Assembly: GCA_002380945.1 (NCBI GenBank)
Contig: DFWO01000161.1
Location: forward strand, 1 to 40,848
Length of the DNA stretch: 40,848 bases
Reading direction: 5' to 3'
Source of the DNA: Methylococcaceae bacterium UBA4132
GTDB taxonomy: Bacteria; Pseudomonadota; Gammaproteobacteria; Methylococcales; Methylomonadaceae
In this document: positions 1 through 7,595 of the stretch, in pieces
Layout: each line of letters starts with the position of its first letter
Position numbering within the stretch: position 1 is the stretch's first letter
Notes under the pieces: generated by a model
The model's database searches: none
The model's input: the letters and a program-made list of their open reading frames with translations, nothing else
What the model was told of the DNA's origin: nothing
Translations under genes and position numbers: made by a program

Positions 1-2
1 AA

Positions 3-74
3 ATCACTGGTTTGAACCATTACCTAGATTTTGAACAGGTTCTTAGACAAACATTTCCTGAATTAAAGGGCTAA
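3..74 (+). CDS. C-terminal end of an unidentified protein (partial)
   Basis: An open frame enters from the left edge and closes at TAA 72-74. It encodes about 23 residues ending in FEQVLRQTFPELKG. It is in the same direction as the flippase gene that follows, so it is probably the last part of an upstream polysaccharide or cell-surface gene. There is too little sequence to name a family. The frame could also be open by chance, although the reading is uninterrupted to the window edge. Confidence 0.45.
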   Translation: MTGLNHYLDFEQVLRQTFPELKG

Positions 75-78
75 TCAT

Positions 79-108
79 CTCGTTCCCACCGCGCCGTGTG
101 GGAACGCA
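79..108. repeat. Short palindromic repeat (GTTCCCAC family), copy 1
   Basis: Perfect 9-bp arms, CGTTCCCAC at 81-89 and GTGGGAACG at 98-106, enclose an 8-nt loop. A second copy of the same motif lies at 35993-36022. The position just after a stop codon and before the next gene is typical of REP-like extragenic palindromes. There is no T-run, so it is not a classic intrinsic terminator. Confidence 0.75.
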
Positions 109-160
109 GTTATAGTGTGCTACACTGTAGATCAACCAGTCCTACATCCCAAATCACTGA

Positions 161-1624
161 ATGAGCATTATCAAAAAACTAGCCTCGCAAACGGCAATCT
201 ATGGTCTTAGCAGTATTTTTGGACGTTTTCTTAATTACTTATTAGTTCCCTTATATACCTATTACTTTTCAGCCTCTGAATATGGCGTGGTATCTGAATT
301 TTACGCCTATGCGGGGTTTTTTTCTGTACTGCTGTTATTTGGTTTTGAAACAGGGTATTTTCGATTTCGCAATAAAGAACAGCAAGGTAAAGATATTGCG
401 TATTCAACCGCATTGATTTTCGTGGTGTTAGTCAATGTAGGATTTTTTCTGCTGATTTTGGCAAGCAATAACTGGCTATCAGCGGCACTGCACTATGCCA
501 ATCATCCAGAGTATGTGTTGTGTTTTACGCTGATTTTAACGCTAGATGCAATAGCTGCTATTCCGTTTGCGCGGCTGCGGGCGGAGAATAAAGCGTGGCG
601 GTTTGCGGGTATTAAAATAACGGAAATACTTGCCACAGTGGGTTTCAGTTTATTTTTTATTATTTACTGTCCAAAAGCTTACGCCGCCGACCCAGAGTCT
701 TGGGTAACTGCAATTTATAACCCTAACTTAGGCATTGCCTATATTTTTATCGCTAATTTAATTGCTAGTGTCGGTAAGTTTTTGTTACTCACACCTGAAT
801 TAAAAGGCTTGGCTTGGGGGTTTGACCGTCCATTATTTGCCCGTTTAATTCGTTATTCGTTGCCTATGGTAGCGATTGGTTTTGCAGGTATTATTAATGA
901 AATGCTAGATAGAGCGTTGCTGAAATACCTTCTGCCTTATGATTTGCAAACCAACCTGACCATGTTAGGGATTTATAGCGCGTGCTATAAATTGTCCATT
1001 CTAATGTCACTGTTTATTCAAGCATTTCGTTATGCCGCTGAACCGTTTTTCTTTGCTTATGCGGATAAAAGCGATGCTCGACAAGTTTATGCTGATGTAT
1101 TGAAATTTTTTGTAATTTTCTGCATGGCGATTTTTTTGCTGGTGACGTTATTTTTGGATTTCTTTCAATATTTTGTCGGTGCAGAGTTTCGGGCAGGTTT
1201 GCAGGTCGTACCAATTTTATTGATGGCTAATTTGTGTTTGGGTATTTATGTCAATTTGTCAATTTGGTACAAACTGACAGATAAAACGCTATTGGGCGCG
1301 GGGGTGTCATTAGTAGGCGCGGGGCTTACTATTGCACTTAATTTATATTGGATTCCTAAGCTAGGTTATGTTGGTTCAGCGTGGGCAACCTTAGTGTGTT
1401 ATGCCAGTATGGCGTTCATCTCCTATTCATTAGGACGCTATTATTATCCTGTGCCATACCAAGTTAAGCGGATATTGGCTTACATTGTGTTGGGCGGAGC
1501 TTTGTATTGGGCAAAACAACCGTTGCTCATTTACATTGATTGGCAGCCTTGGTTGTTGTCCAGCGCGTTAATGTCGCTTTATTTATTGACTGCCTTGCTG
1601 TTTGAAAGTCGAAACAGTAAATAA
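161..1624 (+). CDS. Polysaccharide flippase / oligosaccharide exporter (Wzx/MATE-like)
   Basis: The 487-residue product is almost entirely hydrophobic, with about 12-14 predictable membrane segments from residue 10 to the end. It opens with a typical lipid-linked-oligosaccharide flippase start (LASQTAIYGLSSIFGRFLNYLLVPLYT), meaning a short amphipathic stretch, then G-rich TM1 and an Arg before TM2. Length and composition fit the Wzx/RfbX branch of the MOP superfamily, which moves undecaprenyl-linked sugar units across the inner membrane. The ATG start has no close in-frame rival. The upstream partial gene may belong to the same surface-polysaccharide locus, but this cannot be seen here. The substrate cannot be deduced. 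An O-antigen, capsule or exopolysaccharide role is inference. Confidence 0.85.
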   Translation: MSIIKKLASQTAIYGLSSIFGRFLNYLLVPLYTYYFSASEYGVVSEFYAYAGFFSVLLLFGFETGYFRFRNKEQQGKDIAYSTALIFVVLVNVGFFLLILASNNWLSAALHYANHPEYVLCFTLILTLDAIAAIPFARLRAENKAWRFAGIKITEILATVGFSLFFIIYCPKAYAADPESWVTAIYNPNLGIAYIFIANLIASVGKFLLLTPELKGLAWGFDRPLFARLIRYSLPMVAIGFAGIINEMLDRALLKYLLPYDLQTNLTMLGIYSACYKLSILMSLFIQAFRYAAEPFFFAYADKSDARQVYADVLKFFVIFCMAIFLLVTLFLDFFQYFVGAEFRAGLQVVPILLMANLCLGIYVNLSIWYKLTDKTLLGAGVSLVGAGLTIALNLYWIPKLGYVGSAWATLVCYASMAFISYSLGRYYYPVPYQVKRILAYIVLGGALYWAKQPLLIYIDWQPWLLSSALMSLYLLTALLFESRNSK

Positions 1625-1677
1625 TGGTAAAATATTACTTTTAATTTTGTCTCTACCCATTAGAGATTTCTTATATT

Positions 1678-1694
1678 GACTTCATTGTGAAGTC
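1678..1694. promoter_or_regulatory. Small inverted repeat upstream of the OmpA-family gene
   Basis: GACTTC-N5-GAAGTC lies 28 bases before the ATG of the OmpA-family lipoprotein. It overlaps a TTGACT hexamer (1676-1681) that could serve as a -35 box, but no good -10 follows at the right spacing. It could be an operator or a 5'UTR hairpin. The support is only the symmetry and the position. Confidence 0.25.
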
Positions 1695-1721
1695 TATTAA
1701 CTAGCCAAGGGCTGTCTATTT

Positions 1722-2570
1722 ATGAAAAAAAAATTATTGATTGTGGCTATCAGTTCAATCCTGTTAAACGCGTGTACATCAACGGGTGGTCTTAACAACG
1801 CCGCCATTGGTGGCTTAGGTGGCGCGGCGGTTGGTGCGGGTGCGGGTACTTTATTTGGCGGTAATGATCTGAAAAATGCAGGATTGGGTGCGTTAGCAGG
1901 TGCTGCAGTTGGTGCGGGTATCGGTGCTTATATGGATAGCCAAGAAAAGGAAATGCAGCAGTCACTGCAAGGTACAGGCGTACAAGTGCAAAGAACAGCA
2001 GAAAATACCTTGAATCTGACTATGCCTGACAGCATCACGTTTGCCACAGGTTCATCTTCATTAACGCCACAAGCACAAGCCGCGCTAAATACGGTTAAGA
2101 CGATATTAAATCAATACCCTGATTCAACCATTATGGTGACTGGACATACAGATGATGTGGGTTCAGACAGTAATAATCAGATTTTGTCACAACAACGTGC
2201 AACCAGCGTAGCAAACTATTTAGCTCAACAAGGTGTTAATCCAGCGCGTCTTAGCAAACAGGGTTTAGGTGAAAGTTCACCTAAAGTACCTAATACTAAC
2301 GCTATGAATCGTGCGCAAAATCGTCGTGTAGAACTGGCAATTGTGGCTAATAATAATGCGGGGGCTCAACAAGGTGCTGCTCCACAGCAACAGCAACAAC
2401 AACAGCAAGGCTACCCACAGCAACAGGGTTATCCGCAACAACAAGGTTACCCACAGCAACAGGGTTACCCACAGCAACAGGGCTACCCACAACAACAAGG
2501 TTATCCTCAGCAACAGGGCTACCCACAACAACAAGGTTATCCACAACAGCAGGGCTACCCACAATACTAA
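1722..2570 (+). CDS. OmpA-family lipoprotein with glycine-zipper and (GYPQQQ)n C-terminal tail
   Basis: The 282-residue product starts with a lipoprotein signal peptide whose lipobox is LNAC, with the lipidated Cys at residue 18. A Gly/Ala-rich glycine-zipper region follows at about 25-70 (GGLGGAAVGAGAGTLFGG and GALAGAAVGAGIGAYMDS). A peptidoglycan-binding OmpA_2 domain spans about 95-210, with the conserved VTGHTDDVGSDSNNQILSQQ-type motif and NRAQNRRVEL. The last 60-70 residues are low complexity: eight GYPQQQ units plus GYPQY, after a poly-Gln run. It resembles YiaD/Pal-type outer-membrane proteins that anchor the outer membrane to the cell wall. The Q/Y/G/P tail is the unusual part and is absent from the usual family members I know. 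An AAGGG ribosome-binding site lies upstream of the ATG. Confidence 0.9.
   Translation: MKKKLLIVAISSILLNACTSTGGLNNAAIGGLGGAAVGAGAGTLFGGNDLKNAGLGALAGAAVGAGIGAYMDSQEKEMQQSLQGTGVQVQRTAENTLNLTMPDSITFATGSSSLTPQAQAALNTVKTILNQYPDSTIMVTGHTDDVGSDSNNQILSQQRATSVANYLAQQGVNPARLSKQGLGESSPKVPNTNAMNRAQNRRVELAIVANNNAGAQQGAAPQQQQQQQQGYPQQQGYPQQQGYPQQQGYPQQQGYPQQQGYPQQQGYPQQQGYPQQQGYPQY
2409..2567 (+). repeat. 18-bp tandem repeat array encoding GYPQQQ
   Basis: Eight in-frame 18-bp units (2409-2552) are followed by a 15-base partial unit that runs into the stop codon. Units differ at synonymous positions (GGC/GGT, TAC/TAT, CAG/CAA), so the peptide is kept exactly while the DNA drifts. The array is likely variable in copy number between strains by slippage or recombination. 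Confidence 0.95.
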
Positions 2571-2579
2571 CTGATATAT

Positions 2580-2686
2580 TCCACGAAAAGCACGAAAGAC
2601 ACGAAAAATGAATGTGTAGGTTAAGTTGCATAAGTAGACAAAGCCTACACTCTACTCTTTTTCGTGCTTTTTGTGTTTTTCGTGGA
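2580..2686. repeat. 107-bp MITE-like inverted repeat (CACGAAA family) between convergent genes
   Basis: The left arm 2580-2608 starts TCCACGAAAAGCACGAAAG. It is the imperfect reverse complement of the right arm 2658-2686, which ends TGTTTTTCGTGGA. A nested stem GTGTAGG (2614-2620) / CCTACAC (2644-2650) fills the centre, so the whole unit folds as a long hairpin. It sits between the convergent OmpA-family and CHAD genes, where it may act as a bidirectional terminator. No coding capacity was seen. Confidence 0.8.
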
Positions 2687-2707
2687 CATAAGCTTTTCGC
2701 GCCTACT

Positions 2708-4216
2708 TTATCGAAACAATAATTTAAACGTCGCCAACGTTTCTTCTTGGCTAAACTCAGCGAATTGTTCCGCAAAATGGCTACGACTCTGATATTTTCG
2801 CCTATCAATATTGGCAATCAACTTTTCAATCGCTACAAAGGTTTCACATGGTGTATCGGTGTTGTGCATTTCTTCACTAAATAGCCTTAAATTGTATTCT
2901 TGAATTTCGCAATCTTGGAAATCGCCTAAAACCTCCTGCAAGCATTTTAGAGATTTAATCAAATTTTTTATTTTATTTTTGGAATAAAGACTTTGAAAAA
3001 ATTCCATTAAATAGCGCAGTTTTTTACAGGATTTTCTTAATTCATGTAAGTCTTCAGCAGGCGATTGGTCACTAATTGCCTTACCTTCGCGTAATACTCG
3101 TTTAAAACTTTTCCATAGCCTTTTATCGGATAGTTGTTTAATGTTGAGTTGTGCATGGCTGGCATCGGGATGTGAAGGCACGGGTTCTTTAAGATACTCA
3201 TCCCATGCTGATAGCGTTGTTAAGTAGTGAGTCGAGTGCAGATTTTTGACCAGTTCTTGTTGGGCGTGGTGTTGTTTTTGAACTAGAAAGTCGTGTAATG
3301 GATTGAGATGTTCACGCATTGTCAGCGGCAAGCTGTTTTTATAGTGCGGGAAATTTAACAAATACACATCAAGATCGCGAGTGAGGCTAGTAATAGTACC
3401 TAACCAAGAAAAAAATTCGGTATAGCGGATACTAATATCATTGGGCAGTACCTTTTTCAGTTGACTGAGTCCAGAGCGAGTTCGCCTTACTGCCACTCTA
3501 AAGTCATGCAGAAATTCGCTATCAATATCGGCAATCGTACCTTGTTCATTCGCTTTAATGGTTGTTAGTAAACAGCTATAAATAAGTTTACAGGCAACAT
3601 CGGCTCGCATATCAGTGGTTAAATCAATCGCTAGTTTTGATGAATAGTCATTCACTGTCCGACCTTGCTGAGTTAATGCCTCAAGCAAAACAGGTTCAGT
3701 GGTCGGTAGCAAAGCTAGTTGCGTAGTCAGTACACTAATAATCGACTCTGCCGCGTCGTCATAACCTTTTAGTGATTGCAAGAAAACCCGATGGCTAATC
3801 TGCTCATGTTCTTCAATAAACAGCCGAAGCAGGGTTTTTTTATCGTCGTTGATAATTTTAAACTGGTGCAATTTATACGTTACAGTACAAATCGGTAGTA
3901 ATGCTCGCATTTCCAATAGTGGCTCAAGTGTGTCATGTACTTTTCCGCGTTTAAATTGCTGAACGTGTTTTGGCAGCTCAATCAGTTCTGTACTGGCAAT
4001 GACTACATCATTTTTAACTGCTTTCAATGTGAGCGTTGTCTTGACGAACTCACACACAATATCGTTTGAATAGAGTCGCCAATCAAAACTATCGTAGTAG
4101 GTTTTTAAACAGTGCTTGGAGGAAACGCGCTGACAGTTCATTTCACGACGGAGTTGCGTAATAAACTGTGCTACCGTTAAGTGACTAGGAAACTTAAGTT
4201 GTAATGATATAGTCAT
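2708..4216 (-). CDS. CHAD domain protein with degenerate CYTH-like N-terminus
   Basis: The product has 502 residues. The C-terminal half (about 215-490) is a CHAD domain: conserved HDFRVAVRRTRSGL in helix 1 and LHELRKSCKKLRYLMEFF in the second repeat, both rich in the His/Lys/Arg that bind polyphosphate in this family. The N-terminal 200 residues look like a diverged CYTH (triphosphate tunnel) region, with β-strand-like LKAVKNDVVIASTELIELP, but the ExExK signature is not evident, so enzymatic activity there is doubtful. CHAD proteins are known to bind inorganic polyphosphate. The gene is divergent from a SixA-type phosphatase, and a functional link between the two is plausible. The start is the ATG at 4214-4216. 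Confidence 0.85.
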   Translation of the reverse strand: MTISLQLKFPSHLTVAQFITQLRREMNCQRVSSKHCLKTYYDSFDWRLYSNDIVCEFVKTTLTLKAVKNDVVIASTELIELPKHVQQFKRGKVHDTLEPLLEMRALLPICTVTYKLHQFKIINDDKKTLLRLFIEEHEQISHRVFLQSLKGYDDAAESIISVLTTQLALLPTTEPVLLEALTQQGRTVNDYSSKLAIDLTTDMRADVACKLIYSCLLTTIKANEQGTIADIDSEFLHDFRVAVRRTRSGLSQLKKVLPNDISIRYTEFFSWLGTITSLTRDLDVYLLNFPHYKNSLPLTMREHLNPLHDFLVQKQHHAQQELVKNLHSTHYLTTLSAWDEYLKEPVPSHPDASHAQLNIKQLSDKRLWKSFKRVLREGKAISDQSPAEDLHELRKSCKKLRYLMEFFQSLYSKNKIKNLIKSLKCLQEVLGDFQDCEIQEYNLRLFSEEMHNTDTPCETFVAIEKLIANIDRRKYQSRSHFAEQFAEFSQEETLATFKLLFR

Positions 4217-4316
4217 AATACAGACTGATAATAAGAGGTTGAGCTTAACAATACCGCATTAATATTAAATGACAATGAAAATTGTCGTTAAACAAAAAAT
4301 ACCCATAGGTAAAAAC

Positions 4317-4829
4317 ATGAGCAGAGAATTATGGTTGCTTCGGCATAGCAAAGCGGAGCAGAATGACGGTATCGAGGATTTTGACAGAGCATTAAAAAAA
4401 CGCGGTAAGCAAGCGGCTGAGCGCATGGGCGCGTGGTTACAACAACAGCAATTAATCCCCGATTTAGTGATAAGCTCACCTGCAAAAAGAGCGATAAACA
4501 CTGCCACACGCGTGCTTAACGCAATGGGTGTAAAAGAATTAACAGTGACAGAAGATAAGCGCGTCTATGCAGAAGGCTTTGAACGCTTAAAAACCGTGTT
4601 GGCAGAATGCCCAGCAGAAGCTCAGCGCGTTTTGTTAGTCGGGCATAACCCAGAACTAGAAGATTTATTAATTCACTTGGTTGGTGTTAGCGTGTTACCT
4701 AACAGTAATAAATTATTACCAACCACAGCGTTTGCCAGACTAGAAATGCCCGACGATTGGACTCAGCTAAGTGCGGAATCAGCACAGTTATTGTCTATTA
4801 CTCACGTTAAATCGTTACTACAAGAATAA
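4317..4829 (+). CDS. sixA: SixA-type phosphohistidine phosphatase
   Basis: The protein is 170 residues from the preferred ATG at 4317, which is preceded by TAGGT at a good distance and gives MSRELWLLRHSKAEQ, the normal SixA N-terminus. An upstream in-frame ATG at 4269 would add 16 residues of unfamiliar sequence. The histidine-phosphatase motifs are RHSKAEQ (RHG motif, residues 9-15) and VGHNPELEDLL, which holds the second catalytic His. The fold is the short branch of the histidine phosphatase superfamily. SixA of E. coli dephosphorylates histidine-phosphorylated carrier domains. The target here is unknown. It is divergent from the CHAD gene with a short shared promoter region. Confidence 0.85.
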   Translation: MSRELWLLRHSKAEQNDGIEDFDRALKKRGKQAAERMGAWLQQQQLIPDLVISSPAKRAINTATRVLNAMGVKELTVTEDKRVYAEGFERLKTVLAECPAEAQRVLLVGHNPELEDLLIHLVGVSVLPNSNKLLPTTAFARLEMPDDWTQLSAESAQLLSITHVKSLLQE

Positions 4830-4866
4830 GCTAATCTGTCACACTTAGGCAGTTGGTCATCAGGTC

Positions 4867-4920
4867 GGAGTAAAACAGCTTTAGCTGTTTTAGCCAATAG
4901 CTAAAAAGCTATTAGACTCC
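4867..4920. repeat. Double-hairpin extragenic palindrome
   Basis: Outer bases GGAGT (4867-4871) pair with ACTCC (4916-4920). They enclose two hairpins: AAAACAGCT-TT-AGCTGTTTT (4872-4891) and AATAGCT-AAAA-AGCTATT (4896-4913). The unit lies between the convergent sixA and Sel1 genes. The same AATAGCT and AGCTGTTTT words recur in the element at 32164-32222. A transcription-ending role is possible but not clear. Confidence 0.7.
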
Positions 4921-4957
4921 TGTTGTTGCTGTGTGTTAATCGCTTAACTGTGGGTAG

Positions 4958-5605
4958 TTAGCGGCTATTAATGCCTTTTTTTGCATAAATATCAGCCAGT
5001 CTATTTTTTGCCTCGTCATTACCTTGAGTGGCAGCTTTTTGTAGCCACTCAATGGCGAGTGCAGTGTTTTGTGCTATGCCTGTGCCTAATTCATACATGA
5101 TGCCTAACTCAGTTTGCGCTTTAGCATCGCCTTGCAGGGCAGCTTGTTGCAACCATGCAGCGGCTTGCCCGTCATTTTTTGCAATGATGCGACCGTTTTT
5201 GTACAGCATAGCTAAATTGTATTCTGCTTTTGGATAACCTTGAGCGGCTGATTTTTGTAGCCAATCCAATCCTTTGGTATCGTCTTTTGCTACGCCAAAA
5301 CCTTTAAAATACATGACGCTAAGACCATTTTGTGCTTTGGCATTGCCCTGATTGGCAGATTTTTGTAACCATTCAATGGCTTTCGCATTGTCTTTAGTAA
5401 CGACCTGACCTGCCGCATAAGCTGCACCGAGTTTATATTGCGCTTCTGCTTGCCCCGCTTGAGCGTCTTTTTCCCACTGAGCCAATTTTTCACTAGCTGG
5501 ATTTGAATTGTTAGTGCTGGCACACGCACTAAGTAACAGCGCGGTGAGAATAAATAATGGAAAACGCGGCATGGTTTTTCTCAGAGTTGAGTGGATTTTA
5601 GACAT
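4958..5605 (-). CDS. Sel1-like repeat lipoprotein
   Basis: The 215-residue product has a lipoprotein signal ending in LLSAC (Cys at about residue 28) and then four or five Sel1-like repeats of about 36 residues, each reading A.(Q/E)..LG.MY..G.GI..(D/N)...A..WLQKAA.QG. Sel1 repeats form helical hairpins that bind other proteins, and with a lipobox the protein should sit in the outer or inner membrane facing the periplasm. The annotated start overlaps the upstream TPR gene by 8 bases. An internal ATG at 5572 gives MPRFPLFILTALLLSAC, a cleaner signal peptide, and may be the true start. It is the last gene of the lptF-lptG-TPR-Sel1 run, so it is probably co-transcribed. The specific partner is unknown. 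Confidence 0.85.
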   Translation of the reverse strand: MSKIHSTLRKTMPRFPLFILTALLLSACASTNNSNPASEKLAQWEKDAQAGQAEAQYKLGAAYAAGQVVTKDNAKAIEWLQKSANQGNAKAQNGLSVMYFKGFGVAKDDTKGLDWLQKSAAQGYPKAEYNLAMLYKNGRIIAKNDGQAAAWLQQAALQGDAKAQTELGIMYELGTGIAQNTALAIEWLQKAATQGNDEAKNRLADIYAKKGINSR

Positions 5606-6506
5606 TGTAGCCTAGAGCTTCTTCCCAATACGCCAAACCTTCATAGCCTAAGTCTTTAGCTAATTGATCTAACGCTTGTAATACTTGCGCATAACCGATG
5701 GTATTAGCAATGTGGTACGCGCTTAGCCATGTTGATAGAGCTTGTTCCTGCTCATCATTTTTCCAATAAGTATGCCCGATATTAAATAAAGTCGCACATT
5801 CGCCCGCTTTATCACCGATGTTTTGCCTGATTTCCAGCGAGTCAGCAAGATAACGCAAGGCAGTATCGTAATCGCCTTTTGCATCATAGAGTTGTGAAAT
5901 ATTATTCAATGTCACCCCTACGCCTTGTTTATCACCGATTGATTGGTTAATTTCCAATGCGTCGGTAAGATAACGCAATGCGGTATCGTAATCGCCTTTC
6001 GCGTGTGCGATGGTGGAAAGATTATTGAATGTCACACCTTCGCCCGCTTTATCGCCTATGTCTTGGCTAATTTTCAACACGTCGGTAAGATAACGCGAAG
6101 CAGTGTCATAGTCGCCTTTAACGTGATAGATTTGCGAAATATTATTTAGCGTCGCCCATTCACCTTGTTTATCACCAATGTCTTGGGTAATTTTTAGTGC
6201 GTCATTGAGACAGTGTAAGGCAGTGTCATAGTCGCCTTTAGCATGATAAATTTGAGATATATTATTGACCGTAGCCGCAATGCCTTGCTTATCAGCCATT
6301 GCTTGGGCAATTGTTAACGCGTCGGTCAAATACTGTAAAGCCGTATCGTAATCACCTCTGACTTTATAAATTTGAGAAATATCATTAAGCGTCGCACCTT
6401 CTTTTTGTTTATCGCCGCTTGCTTGGCTAATTTTCAATACATCACTGAGATGATGTAAAGCATCATCACTGTAAGCGTCCTCTAAATTATTGACTGAATA
6501 ATCCAT
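5598..6506 (-). CDS. TPR protein built of seven near-identical 40-residue units
   Basis: The 302-residue product has no signal peptide or membrane segment. It is almost wholly made of kinesin-light-chain-like tetratricopeptide repeats of exactly 40 residues, each containing (A/G)DYDTAL(R/H/Q)YL.DAL.I.Q.IGDKQG...TLNNISQIY. The DNA repeats with a 120-bp period (5770-6480), showing recent amplification. The last 50 residues (AYHIANTIGYAQVLQALDQLAKDLGYEGLAYWEEALG) form a different capping helix set. It lies 21 bases downstream of lptG and overlaps the Sel1 lipoprotein, so it is probably in the same transcript. A scaffold role is inferred from the fold. No enzymatic motif was seen. Confidence 0.85.
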   Translation of the reverse strand: MDYSVNNLEDAYSDDALHHLSDVLKISQASGDKQKEGATLNDISQIYKVRGDYDTALQYLTDALTIAQAMADKQGIAATVNNISQIYHAKGDYDTALHCLNDALKITQDIGDKQGEWATLNNISQIYHVKGDYDTASRYLTDVLKISQDIGDKAGEGVTFNNLSTIAHAKGDYDTALRYLTDALEINQSIGDKQGVGVTLNNISQLYDAKGDYDTALRYLADSLEIRQNIGDKAGECATLFNIGHTYWKNDEQEQALSTWLSAYHIANTIGYAQVLQALDQLAKDLGYEGLAYWEEALGYNV

Positions 6507-6527
6507 AAATTCCTACTTTGAGTTAAG

Positions 6528-7595
6528 TTACTGCACGCGTTTTATGGCATTAACGGCTAATGCCAACATAATCAAGCTGGGCATAAAGGCAATTAATGGT
6601 GGGTTGAGTTCATAAATTAAGCCTAGGTGTCCAACGATTTTATCAATGATGTTAAAGCCCATACCGATGACAACACCGATTAACATTCTACCGCCTACAC
6701 TAATGCCACGCTTAATGCCGATAACAAACGGTGCAGATACCAGTAGCATGATGAAAGTGACTAGTGGATTAACTACACGCCCCCAAAGAGCGAGTTCAAA
6801 GCGTTGAGATTTTTGATGATTGCCCTTTAAAAAATTGACATATTTGACTAAGTCAATAAACGATAAATTATCTGGTTCAACAACAGCCAATTTTAATAAA
6901 TCGGGCGCGATAGCTGACTTTAACAGTTGCTCATCGTGGCTGATTGACTGCATTTGTTCGGTAGAAATTAGCGATTGTTTGATGTTTTTTAACCGCCATT
7001 GCTGATTGCCAAGAAAAATCGCTTGTTCTGCATGGGTCGCTTGATAAAGGTGTTGTTGGTCATCAATATCGTAAATGCTGATGTCAACCAAATCGCCGTT
7101 ATCTTGTATTTGCCGAACATTGATAAAGCGTTTGTTCTCACGCAACCATAAACCATATAAATCATTAAGCATGACTTTTTTACCATCAATGGTGGCTTTA
7201 AGTAACTGCGCTTCTTTTTGAGCGTCTGGCGCGATAAATTCACCGACAAAAATTGAAATAGTCACCAATACCACACCTGCAACTAGGGTGGCTTTGATAA
7301 TACCGAACACTGACAGACCTGCTGCCCGCATCGCTATTAATTCATGATTATTACCCATCGCCCCTAAAATAAATAAGCTACCCAGCAGAGCGGAGGCAGG
7401 CATTAATTCATAAAAAACTGTGGGAGAGGTGAGGGCAAGATAATAAAAAATTTGCTTTAAACCGTAACCGCCTTTGCCTAAATCGGCTAATTCATCACTA
7501 AAGGTGAATAAATTAAACAGGGTTAATAACAGTATCAGGGTGATGAATGAGCCTTTTAAAATTTCTCTGACAATATAACTTGTTAATACATTCAC
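6528..7595 (-). CDS. lptG: LPS export permease LptG
   Basis: The 355-residue inner-membrane protein belongs to the YjgP/YjgQ family. Three N-terminal membrane segments (about 10-35, 55-85, 100-125) are followed by a periplasmic β-jellyroll-like domain (about 130-260) and three C-terminal membrane segments. With LptF it forms the membrane part of the LptB2FG ABC exporter, which extracts lipopolysaccharide from the inner membrane and feeds the LptC-A-DE bridge. The start is GTG at 7595, which overlaps the lptF stop as GTGA. The N-terminus MNVLTSYIVREILKG fits the family, and there is no competing in-frame ATG before TM1. Translational coupling with lptF is likely. Confidence 0.93.
   Translation of the reverse strand: MNVLTSYIVREILKGSFITLILLLTLFNLFTFSDELADLGKGGYGLKQIFYYLALTSPTVFYELMPASALLGSLFILGAMGNNHELIAMRAAGLSVFGIIKATLVAGVVLVTISIFVGEFIAPDAQKEAQLLKATIDGKKVMLNDLYGLWLRENKRFINVRQIQDNGDLVDISIYDIDDQQHLYQATHAEQAIFLGNQQWRLKNIKQSLISTEQMQSISHDEQLLKSAIAPDLLKLAVVEPDNLSFIDLVKYVNFLKGNHQKSQRFELALWGRVVNPLVTFIMLLVSAPFVIGIKRGISVGGRMLIGVVIGMGFNIIDKIVGHLGLIYELNPPLIAFMPSLIMLALAVNAIKRVQ

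Noticed and set aside
2409..2567. Possible CRISPR-like array
   Set aside because: The 18-bp units are contiguous without spacers and lie inside a coding frame.
2277..2817. Long antisense reading frames opposite the OmpA-family gene and its repeat
   Set aside because: They arise from the 18-bp repeat, which is open in several frames, and give Leu/Val-rich low-complexity peptides with no start signal.
5770..6480. 120-bp periodic DNA as a possible repeat array or CRISPR
   Set aside because: The period is explained by 40-residue TPR units in a good coding frame.
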